From NCBI GenBank assembly GCA_036005125.1, contig DASYQV010000352.1:1-14952 (forward strand): a DNA stretch of 14,952 nucleotides. Direction: 5' to 3'. Origin of the DNA: DASYQV01 sp036005125. Lineage in GTDB: Bacteria > Acidobacteriota > Vicinamibacteria > Vicinamibacterales > UBA2999. The translations under genes and the position numbers were made by a program. This document shows, in pieces, positions 1 through 6,086 of this stretch; positions within the stretch are counted from its first letter, which is position 1, and every line of letters begins with the position of its first letter. The notes beneath the pieces were generated by a model, which saw nothing but the letters and a program-made list of their open reading frames with translations, did not search any database and was not told the origin of the DNA.

Positions 1-2
1 CA

Positions 3-212
3 GCCCAATCGGCTGCATTCATCCGCTTTCGATCCTGCCGCTGGCACCAGCCCGCGGAAAACGGGATGGCCGAATTCTGCACGCACCGGGAGGTGAAGCC
101 GTACGCGGGCACGACGGGCTTCGATCCGGAGGCGTGGTGCCGGGACTGTCAGTACTACAAACTGCGCCGTTCGCCGAAGAAGAAGGCTCCGGTGGATGAC
201 TACGGGTACTAG
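3..212 (+). CDS. C-terminal part of a small cysteine-containing protein of unknown function (5' end outside window)
   Basis: An open frame runs in from the left edge and stops with TAG at 210-212, giving 69 residues. The start lies upstream of the window. I do not recognise the family. The visible part has Cys12, Cys26-Thr-His28 and a Cys46-Arg-Asp-Cys49 pair, followed by a lysine/arginine stretch (RRSPKKK) and an acidic, tyrosine-containing tail. The CxxC plus the upstream Cys and His residues could bind a metal such as zinc, but this is inferred from spacing only. The amino-acid mix (W, Y, F, C in plausible places) favours real coding over chance. The gene converges on the BRCT-MerR-TPR gene, with a REP-like palindrome pair between the two stops. 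Confidence 0.6.
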   Translation, partial: AQSAAFIRFRSCRWHQPAENGMAEFCTHREVKPYAGTTGFDPEAWCRDCQYYKLRRSPKKKAPVDDYGY

Positions 213-230
213 CGCGACGGTACGTGAGGC

Positions 231-339
231 GTACGTAGGCCGGGTCTTCAGACCCGGCCCGGTTGAATCCCGTGCCCGCCTGAATCACGTCAGCCGCATC
301 TGAAGATGCGGCCTACGTACGAGGATGCGGCCCACGTAC
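231..339. repeat. REP-like palindrome pair between convergent genes, possible bidirectional terminator
   Basis: Two hairpins sit between the convergent stops at 212 and 344. The first, 238-259, is a perfect 10-base stem with a 2-base loop (ggccgggtct-tc-agacccggcc). The second, 293-312, is a perfect 9-base stem (gccgcatct-ga-agatgcggc). They are flanked by a perfect 10-base outer inverted repeat, gtacgtaggc at 231-240 and gcctacgtac at 311-320. A further partial copy of the right flank (gatgcggcccacgtac) lies at 324-339. The same hairpin and flank recur at 3229-3253, so this is a dispersed element rather than a simple terminator. No T-run follows either stem. A role as transcription stop for both genes is inferred from position. 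Confidence 0.75.
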
Positions 340-343
340 AACC

Positions 344-1447
344 TCAATCCGAAAACTCCTTCGCCAGCTCCACCCACTCTCCGTTCGGCGCGAGCAATTG
401 GTACGCGCGCCAGTGCGGCCGCGCCTCCTGCGAGTGGCCCATCTTCTCCAGCGTCACGGCGAGGTAGAAGTGCGCATCCGCGTAAGCCGGATTGAGCGAG
501 AGCGCCTCGCGGTAGCACGCCTGCGCCTCGAGGTAGCGGCCGAGGTCGTGGAAGATGTTGCCCAGATTGAAGTGCGCCTCGAAGACATCCGGCTCGAGCG
601 CGATCGCGCGTTCGTACAGCGCCTGCGCCTCGGGGATCGCATCGCGCGCATAGTGCAGGTTCGCCAGGTTGATGAGCGCGGGCACCAGGTACGGGTCGAT
701 CTCGAGGGCGCTCCGGTACCCGGCCGAGGCCCGCTCCATGTTCTCCGGGTCACCGGTGTCGATCATCGACGCCTCGACGAAGTACTGCTCAGCCGACGAA
801 GGCTCCGGCTGCGGGGTCGGGCTCATCAGAGCAGCGAGCGGCGGCGGATCGCGTCGTTTGAGCTCCAACACTTTCGCGGACGGCGCCTCGAGCCGGAAGT
901 CGAACGCCAGCTGTCCCGATCGCGCCGACAGCAGGTTCTTCAGGACGGCGCGAAAGCTCGCGCCTCCCGCAAGCTCCGCGTCCGCCTGCTTGACGACGCC
1001 AAGATCCGGGAAGCCGTAATAGGTCTCGGCATGCATCCGGTGCACGGGCCGGATGAGCCCCCACTTCTGCATGTACCTGAGATGGTCCTCCCGGACGTGC
1101 GGGTAGCGCTCGAGCAGATCGCGCTGCGCGTGGTACTGCTGCCGCAGCGCGGAGGGCGACGTCATCCCGACGAGGTCGCAGAATTCATCCTCGGACATGA
1201 TGCGGATGCGTCCGGGAGACTCCGCGTTCATCTGTTCGGCACGCTTGAGTTTCTGCCTCTCTCCATGCGGCGCCGCACCGACGACGAGCATTGTCGTCTG
1301 CGCAGAGAGATCGTCTGTGACGTGCGCTCCGAGCCGCTCGACGAGCGTGCGTGCATCGGGACGTCCCAATGACAACAGACGCCCGCTGAAGACGAGCGTC
1401 TGCCCGACCAGTGGATGCCGCGGCGGAGCAGAACCGACTGATCCCAT
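344..1447 (-). CDS. BRCT-MerR-TPR multidomain protein (probable DNA-binding regulator)
   Basis: The 367-residue protein combines three recognisable modules. Residues about 12-94 resemble a BRCT domain of the NAD-dependent DNA ligase type (LVGQTLVFSGRL near the start, LVERLGAHVT, then MSEDEFCDLVG at the end). Residues about 115-185 match a MerR-type winged helix (LRYMQKWGLIRP, then YYGFPDLGVV and a G-A-S-F-R-A-V-L helix). Residues about 219-357 form roughly four TPR units (ALINLANLHYARDAIPEAQ, AHFNLGNIFHDLGRYLEAQ). There is no signal peptide or membrane segment, so it is probably cytoplasmic. BRCT suggests phosphopeptide or DNA-end/partner binding and MerR suggests DNA binding; the target is unknown. 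The ATG at 1447 fits the BRCT start. No clear ribosome site precedes it. It is divergent from the glucokinase gene across a 161-base gap. Confidence 0.88.
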   Translation of the reverse strand: MGSVGSAPPRHPLVGQTLVFSGRLLSLGRPDARTLVERLGAHVTDDLSAQTTMLVVGAAPHGERQKLKRAEQMNAESPGRIRIMSEDEFCDLVGMTSPSALRQQYHAQRDLLERYPHVREDHLRYMQKWGLIRPVHRMHAETYYGFPDLGVVKQADAELAGGASFRAVLKNLLSARSGQLAFDFRLEAPSAKVLELKRRDPPPLAALMSPTPQPEPSSAEQYFVEASMIDTGDPENMERASAGYRSALEIDPYLVPALINLANLHYARDAIPEAQALYERAIALEPDVFEAHFNLGNIFHDLGRYLEAQACYREALSLNPAYADAHFYLAVTLEKMGHSQEARPHWRAYQLLAPNGEWVELAKEFSD

Positions 1448-1453
1448 TCAGCC

Positions 1454-1528
1454 AGCCCGCTATGCGGCTCCGACGGAGACTTTGAGCGTGTTGTGGGACC
1501 GCATAGCGGGCTCGCGCGCGAAGCGCGC
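1454..1528. repeat. 14-base perfect inverted repeat plus GC hairpin in the divergent gap
   Basis: agcccgctatgcgg at 1454-1467 is the exact reverse complement of ccgcatagcgggct at 1499-1512, with 31 bases between. The interior starts with a small palindrome (ctccgacggag, 1468-1478). Directly after the right arm lies a second hairpin, gcgcgc-gaa-gcgcgc at 1514-1528, followed by AAAAA. The element lies in the only region able to hold both divergent promoters, so it could be an operator or, more likely from its shape, a small dispersed palindromic element. Neither strand shows the T-run expected after an intrinsic terminator stem. Confidence 0.7.
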
Positions 1529-1596
1529 AAAAAGACACTGCGTCCAGCCAAAGATTCTGCCAGGGTATCCAGGGCAGAGTTCTGTGGCTGGTCCAA

Positions 1597-1602
1597 TATA
1601 AT
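1597..1602 (+). promoter_or_regulatory. -10 box (TATAAT) placed for a leaderless glucokinase transcript
   Basis: A perfect TATAAT ends 6 bases before the glucokinase ATG at 1609. Transcription starting 6-7 bases after a -10 box would begin at or within a base of the ATG. No Shine-Dalgarno sequence is present before this ATG. I see no good TTGACA-like -35 at 16-18 bases upstream, so the box could be fortuitous. Confidence 0.5.
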
Positions 1603-1608
1603 CCACTG

Positions 1609-2571
1609 ATGCTGCTCGCCGGCGACGTCGGTGGCACCAAAACGCTGCTCGGCCTTTTCGAACGCGCACCGAAACGGCCGGCGGCGGTTGCCATCCGTGC
1701 GTATCCGACGAACGAGTTCGCCAGCTTCAGCGCGATCCTCGACGCGTTTGCGCACGACGTGCGCGCGCCCGCGGTGGAGGCGGTGGCGGTTGGTGTCGCT
1801 GGACCCGTGGTCGATCAGACCGCGCGGCTCACGAACATTGCGTGGAACATCTCCGCCGCGGAGATCGCGGCCTTCCACACACCGCGGGTGCGGCTGCTCA
1901 ACGACCTCGAGGCGATGGCCAACAGCGTCTCGGTACTTGACGCCAACGAGCTGGCGGAGATTCAAGGGGGCGACGCGCACCCACAAGGAAACGCGGTCGT
2001 CATCGCGGCGGGTACCGGACTCGGCGAGGCGTACCTTCATCGCATGAACGGACGGCTCCATCCGGTCGCCTCCGAAGGAGGCCATGCCGACTTTGCGGCG
2101 CGCACGGACCGTGAAATCGAGCTGCTTCGCGCGCTTCGCGACAAGTTCGGCCGCGCGGAGGTCGAGCACGTCCTGAGCGGGCCTGGGATTATCAACCTGT
2201 ATCGGTTCACCCACGGCGCCGACGCGTGCGTGGTACTGAGCGGCGTGCCGCCGGGTCAGGAGCCGGCGGCGATATCGCAGGGTGGCCTGACGGGACGCTG
2301 TCCACGCTGTGCCGAGGCAATGGACCTCTTTGTCGCCGTGTATGGCGCCGAGGCCGGCAACCTCGCGCTGCGCGGGGTCGCCACGGGCGGCGTGTTCGTC
2401 GGCGGCGGTATCGCGCCGAAGATTCTGCCCGCGCTGAAAAGCGGCACGTTCATGAGCGCGTTCGTCGCGAAAGAGCCGATGGCGCGGCTGCTCTCCCGTA
2501 TCCCGGTCAAGGTCATCCTCAACGCGGATGCCGGGCTCGTGGGCGCTGCGGTCGTGGCGAACGAGCTGTAG
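1609..2571 (+). CDS. glk: Glucokinase (Glk type)
   Basis: Phosphorylates glucose with ATP to glucose 6-phosphate in the cytoplasm, feeding glycolysis. The 320 residues equal the usual length of Glk-family glucokinases (E. coli Glk 321). Visible motifs in order: the phosphate-1 loop GDVGGTKT at residues 5-12; the sugar-binding and catalytic LLNDLEAMANS with the catalytic Asp at 99; the adenosine/phosphate-2 type segment AAGTGLGEA; SEGGHADFA for sugar binding; and GGVFVGGGIAPKIL near the C-terminus. The start is fixed because the ATP loop begins four residues after the ATG. A CPRC pair occurs in the C-terminal half; its role is unknown and it lacks the spacing of the ROK zinc motif. The gene stands alone, divergent from the BRCT-MerR-TPR gene. 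Specificity for glucose is a family inference. Confidence 0.93.
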   Translation: MLLAGDVGGTKTLLGLFERAPKRPAAVAIRAYPTNEFASFSAILDAFAHDVRAPAVEAVAVGVAGPVVDQTARLTNIAWNISAAEIAAFHTPRVRLLNDLEAMANSVSVLDANELAEIQGGDAHPQGNAVVIAAGTGLGEAYLHRMNGRLHPVASEGGHADFAARTDREIELLRALRDKFGRAEVEHVLSGPGIINLYRFTHGADACVVLSGVPPGQEPAAISQGGLTGRCPRCAEAMDLFVAVYGAEAGNLALRGVATGGVFVGGGIAPKILPALKSGTFMSAFVAKEPMARLLSRIPVKVILNADAGLVGAAVVANEL

Positions 2572-2629
2572 GGCGGCCGGGGCCGCACCGCGCGTACGCT
2601 GGCCTCGATTTTCCGCTCGGCAGACGTGG

Positions 2630-3039
2630 TCATGGTCACTGCGCCGCAGTCATAGTGACTGCGCCGCCGTCATAGTAACTGCGCCGCGGCCATAGTGACG
2701 GCGGCGCGGCCATAGTGGCTGCTGCCGCGGCCTTCGTGAGGACGCACGGAACTGTGCGGGCGCCGCCGCGGTTCTGGTGACGGCGCACGCGACAGCGTGG
2801 CATGATTTTGCGCTCGGGCCCGCTCCGCCGCCGTCATCGTGAGCCCGCCCGCGTTCATCGTGACCGCGCCGCCCTCATAGTGAATGCGCCCGCGACACGG
2901 TGGCACGATTTCGCGGCTGTGCGCGTGCCGCCGCGACCATAGTGACGCCCGCCGCGTCATCGTGAGCGCGCACGGCACTGTGGAGGCGCCGCCGCGGTCT
3001 TGGTGGCTCGGCGCGCGACAGAGTGGCACGAATTCGCTG
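2630..3039. repeat. Degenerate tandem array, about 20 units of 20-22 bases
   Basis: The stretch can be cut into about 20 consecutive units of 20 to 22 bases, mean about 20.5. Well-preserved units read tcatagtgactgcgccgccg (2650-2669), tcatagtaactgcgccgcgg (2670-2689) and ccatagtgacggcggcgcgg (2690-2709). Nearly every unit keeps a GTG core about six bases in and a GC-rich 3' half. There is higher-order order too: a variant unit with gtggca(t/c)gatt(t) recurs at 2792, 2895 and 3018, and a cgcacgg-(a/c)-actgtg pair recurs at 2742 and 2968. A period that is not a multiple of three argues against coding. No spacer/repeat alternation of CRISPR type is present. Function unknown. Confidence 0.8.
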
Positions 3040-3112
3040 TTCCGGCCCTGCTGCGCGCGGACGGTTGCACCTGGCATGGCGGGTCTACACGGCGCATCAC
3101 GTCCAGATTACT

Positions 3113-3219
3113 GGTCTAACCAGCCGAGGGGCTCTGCCCGGTCCGGGGTCCCCAACGCGCGTTTTTGGCGCGTTGGGGTGGAAGATATCAAGGGGCGGAG
3201 CCCCTTGGCTGGTTAGACC
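3113..3219. repeat. 107-base palindromic element (MITE/REP-like)
   Basis: The left arm 3113-3139 (ggtctaaccagcc...) and right arm 3193-3219 (...ggctggttagacc) are 27-base inverted repeats with two mismatches. Inside lies a perfect 11-base hairpin, ccccaacgcgc at 3150-3160 and gcgcgttgggg at 3168-3178, with a 7-base loop gtttttg. The whole could fold into one long imperfect stem. It carries no coding sequence. It ends ten bases before a copy of the REP-like hairpin at 3229. Its nested shape suggests a non-autonomous mobile or folded-repeat element; I see no clear target-site duplication. Confidence 0.78.
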
Positions 3220-3228
3220 CGGCACTGG

Positions 3229-3253
3229 GCCGCATCTGAAGATGGGCCTACGA
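3229..3253. repeat. Second copy of the REP-like hairpin
   Basis: gccgcatctgaagatg followed by ggcctacga matches 293-317 except for one missing c. It keeps the palindrome and the cctacg flank. It lies just before the prolyl oligopeptidase gene. A weaker partial match (cgcatcttcaggtggcg) in the opposite orientation follows that gene at about 5339-5355. Confidence 0.7.
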
Positions 3254-3272
3254 CCGTCGTGGTAGTTGTTCC

Positions 3273-5324
3273 ATGCGACCTCCCGCCGCCTATCCTTCCG
3301 CCCATCGCGACGCGACCTTCGACGTCTTTCACGGTACCCGCGTCGATGATCCGTATCGCTGGCTCGAGGATCCCGAATCGCCGGAGACGATCACCTGGAC
3401 CGACGCCCAGAACGCGCTCACGCGGAGATTCCTTGACGGCTCGCTACGCGATCGCCTGCGAACCGAGCTGCTGCGTCTCTATGACTATCCGCGCTCGTCC
3501 GCGCCGGTTCAACGACGCGGCCGTTATTTTTTCGCGCGCAACGCGGGCCTGCAGAACCAGCCGGTGCTGTACGTGCAGGATGGGGTGTGCGCCGACGCGC
3601 GCGCGCTCCTCGACCCGAACGCGCTCAGCCAAGACGGCACGATCGCGCTGACGGCGTGGGAGCCAAGCCCCAACGGATGCCTGCTTGCCTACGCGCTGTC
3701 CCGCGGCGGCAGCGATCGCCAGGACGTGCGGGTCCGGGACGTGGAGTCCGGCGTCGACCTCCCGGACCATCTGCTGTGGGCAAAATTCGTGAGCATCGCG
3801 TGGAACGGAGCATCGGATGGCTTCTACTACCCGCGCTTTCCGGAGCGTGGCACCGTACCCGAGGGCGAAGAGCAATATCGTCCCGCCGTCTACTATCACC
3901 GCGTAGGCGAGCCGCAATCGAACGACGCGCGCGTCTTCGGCCCTGTCGACGATCCGGAGGTCGTCTACGACGTCGATATCAGCAGCGACTACCGGTGGCT
4001 GGCGATAACGGCGTTGAAGGGTGCGAGCGAACGGAGCGCCATCATCATCATGCAGGATGGCACGGGCGATGCCGAGAGCCGGCGCGTCCGATGGCAGGTC
4101 GACGGCTTCGATGACAACTGGTCGTTCATCGACGCGCACGGCGGAGACGTGTTCGTCAGGACCACGCGCGACGCGCCGCGAGGCCGTGTCCTTCGCGTCG
4201 ACACGCACGGCGCGCTGCACGAGGTCATCGCCGAATCCGGCGACCGCCTGGTCGATGCGCGACTGGTGGGCGGCCGCCTGGCCCTTCTCTACCTGCATCA
4301 CGCGAGCTCGCGTCTCGTGCTCGTCGGGCTCGACGGAACGCCGGAAGAGCCTGTTCCGCTCCCCGCAATCGGATCGGTGACCGAGCTCACCGGGGAGGCA
4401 GATGACGACGAGCTCTTTGTGAGGTTCGCGTCCTTCACGTGGCCGCCGGCCGTGCTGCGGTACGCGTTGCGGGAACGAGTGCTTGCGACGTTTGCCGCCC
4501 CAGGCGGTCACATCACACCGGACGACTACATTGTCTGCCAGGAGTGGTACCCGTCTCGTGACGGCACGCCGGTCTCGATGTTTCTGGTACAGCGCCGCGA
4601 CCTTCCCCGGGACGGCGCGCGGCCCGTTTGGATGACGGGTTACGGCGGGTTCAACGTCAACGTGGTGCCTGATTTCGATCCCGCTCATTTCGTCTGGCTC
4701 AACCGCGGCGGTCTGGTCGCGGTCCCCAACCTGCGGGGCGGCGGCGAGTACGGCGAGGCATGGCACGAGGCGGGCATGCTCGGCCGCAAGCAAAACGTCT
4801 TCGACGACCTCATTGCCGGAGCCGAGTGGCTCGTGGCGCAAGGCTACACGCGCCCGCGGCGCATCGTGGTTGAAGGCGGCAGCAACGGCGGACTCCTGGT
4901 GGCAGCCGCGCTCATCCAGCGGCCGGACCTGTGGGGAGCCGTGGTCTGTCGTGTGCCGGTGGCCGACATGCTTCGGTACCACCGGTTCACCGTCGGCCGC
5001 TTCTGGATTCCGGAATATGGCGTTGCCGACAACCCGGCGCAGTTCGAGTGGCTGTATCGCTATTCGCCGCTCCACGGAGTGCGCGACGGCATCCCGTACC
5101 CGCCGGTCCTCATCACGACGGCCGAGACCGACGACCGTGTGGACCCGGGCATGGCGCGCAAGCTGGCGGCCCGGCTCCAGGAGGCGGTGGGAGCGGGCGC
5201 GGGACCCATCCTGATTCGGATCGAAAAGCGGGCGGGCCACGGCGCCGGTAAACCGGTGTGGAAGGTCGTGGACGAGGAGGCGGACATCTACGCGTTCGCC
5301 CTCGCCGCGCTCGATCTGCAATGA
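3273..5324 (+). CDS. Prolyl oligopeptidase family serine peptidase (S9A)
   Basis: Cleaves short peptides, typically after proline, in the cytoplasm; no signal peptide is present. The 683 residues match the family length. The N-terminus carries the family opening HGTRVDDPYRWLED. A beta-propeller of roughly residues 75-410 gates the active site, and the alpha/beta-hydrolase part covers about 415-683. The catalytic triad is visible: Ser537 in GGSNGG, Asp620 in AETDDRVDP (with Arg622 as expected for substrate binding) and His656 in AGHGAGKP. The ATG at 3273 is chosen because the conserved N-terminal segment follows at once; no good ribosome site precedes it. The gene is isolated, with repeat-rich gaps on both sides. 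The exact preferred peptide cannot be told from sequence. Confidence 0.95.
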   Translation: MRPPAAYPSAHRDATFDVFHGTRVDDPYRWLEDPESPETITWTDAQNALTRRFLDGSLRDRLRTELLRLYDYPRSSAPVQRRGRYFFARNAGLQNQPVLYVQDGVCADARALLDPNALSQDGTIALTAWEPSPNGCLLAYALSRGGSDRQDVRVRDVESGVDLPDHLLWAKFVSIAWNGASDGFYYPRFPERGTVPEGEEQYRPAVYYHRVGEPQSNDARVFGPVDDPEVVYDVDISSDYRWLAITALKGASERSAIIIMQDGTGDAESRRVRWQVDGFDDNWSFIDAHGGDVFVRTTRDAPRGRVLRVDTHGALHEVIAESGDRLVDARLVGGRLALLYLHHASSRLVLVGLDGTPEEPVPLPAIGSVTELTGEADDDELFVRFASFTWPPAVLRYALRERVLATFAAPGGHITPDDYIVCQEWYPSRDGTPVSMFLVQRRDLPRDGARPVWMTGYGGFNVNVVPDFDPAHFVWLNRGGLVAVPNLRGGGEYGEAWHEAGMLGRKQNVFDDLIAGAEWLVAQGYTRPRRIVVEGGSNGGLLVAAALIQRPDLWGAVVCRVPVADMLRYHRFTVGRFWIPEYGVADNPAQFEWLYRYSPLHGVRDGIPYPPVLITTAETDDRVDPGMARKLAARLQEAVGAGAGPILIRIEKRAGHGAGKPVWKVVDEEADIYAFALAALDLQ

Positions 5325-5360
5325 GACTGACGCTTTGCTCGCATCTTCAGGTGGCGTTGT

Positions 5361-5986
5361 GGCCGAGCGCGCGGAGACGAATGAAACGCCGAGCGCGCCG
5401 AGGATGCGGCGATTTCTGAAAGAACTTGGCGACCTCTGCGCTCTCGGCGTTTAATCCGTCTCGGCGACCTCGGATGGGTCCGCGGCGAGTGGTCGAGTGC
5501 GCGGAGACGATTTAAACGCCGAGTGCGCGGAGCCCGCCGGAGAATTCCTGAAAAAAGAACTCCGCGATCTCAGCGCTCTCGGCGTTTAACCCGTCCCGGC
5601 GGTCTCCAGCGTGTCGGCGCGGCAGTAGCCGAGCGCGCGGAGACGATTCAAACGCCGAGCGCGCGGAGCCCGCCGGAGAATTCCTGAAAGAAGAACTCGG
5701 CGACCTCAGCGTGCTCGGCGTTTTAATCCGTCTCCGCGACCTCGGGTGCGTCCGCGCGGGAGTGGCCGAGCGCGCGGAGCCCGCCGGGAATTTCTGAAAC
5801 GAAAAACTCCGCAATTTCAGCGCTCTCGGCGTTTAACCCGTCCCGGCGGTCTCCAGTGTGTCGGCGCGGCAGTAGCCGAGCGCGCGGAGACGATTCAAAC
5901 GCCGAGCGCGCGGAGCAGGGCCGGAGAATTTCTGAAAGAAGAACTCCCCGACCTCGGCGTTGAGTCCGTCTCTGCGTTCTCCCTGA
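5361..5986. repeat. Five tandem copies of a 110-137 base palindromic repeat
   Basis: Copies begin near 5361, 5491, 5628, 5764 and 5875. Each starts with gccgagcgcgcggagacg-like sequence and runs through aaacgccgag, gga(g)aattcctgaaa and gaactc, ending with ctcggcgtttaa(t/c)ccgtc. The two ends are inverted relative to each other: gagacgattcaaacgccgag against ctcggcgttttaatccgtctc, so each copy can fold on itself. Copy 4 lacks the first internal arm. The 99 bases at 5571-5669 equal those at 5818-5916 with one change, showing a recent 247-base duplication. Translated frames give low-information peptides such as NAESAEIAEFF, a known signature of spurious ORFs from intergenic repeats. The gap 5325-6086 holds nothing else except a promoter for the next gene. 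Confidence 0.88.
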
Positions 5987-6036
5987 CCGCCCACGGCGTG
6001 CGCGCCGGCCCGTCCACACGGTCCCGGCCACCCACC

Positions 6037-6066
6037 GTGACAAGCGGGGGCGCATTTGGTTATGCT
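6037..6066 (+). promoter_or_regulatory. Candidate sigma-70 promoter of the NADP reductase gene
   Basis: A GTGACA -35-like box at 6037-6042 and a TATGCT -10-like box at 6061-6066 are separated by 18 bases. Start of transcription near 6073 would leave a leader of about 13 bases before the ATG at 6087, with no strong Shine-Dalgarno site in it. Confidence 0.4.
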
Positions 6067-6086
6067 TCGCGCACAACGAGCCCTGT

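Noticed and set aside
398..1372. A 324-codon plus-strand frame opposite the BRCT-MerR-TPR gene.
   Set aside because: The peptide is a run of Arg, Val and Leu without domain features, while the opposite strand encodes three recognisable domains.
1514..1535. GC hairpin plus AAAAA as an intrinsic terminator.
   Set aside because: On the plus strand it is followed by A rather than T, and on the minus strand the T-run precedes the stem; no gene ends into it on either strand.
1228..2214. A 328-codon minus-strand frame spanning the divergent gap and half of the glucokinase gene.
   Set aside because: It overlaps two well-supported genes and the inverted repeat, and has no recognisable motif.
2630..3039. 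CRISPR array.
   Set aside because: Units are directly adjacent and degenerate, with no unique spacers and no cas genes nearby.
2670..3077. A 135-codon minus-strand frame across the tandem array.
   Set aside because: The array period is 20-21 bases, not a multiple of three, and the peptide is arginine/serine-rich and irregular; no coding signal.
3444..5321. A 625-codon open frame on the minus strand inside the prolyl oligopeptidase gene.
   Set aside because: It is the antisense of a complete gene with an intact catalytic triad; long antisense frames are common in GC-rich DNA. Its peptide is rich in R, H, V and D and shows no domain.
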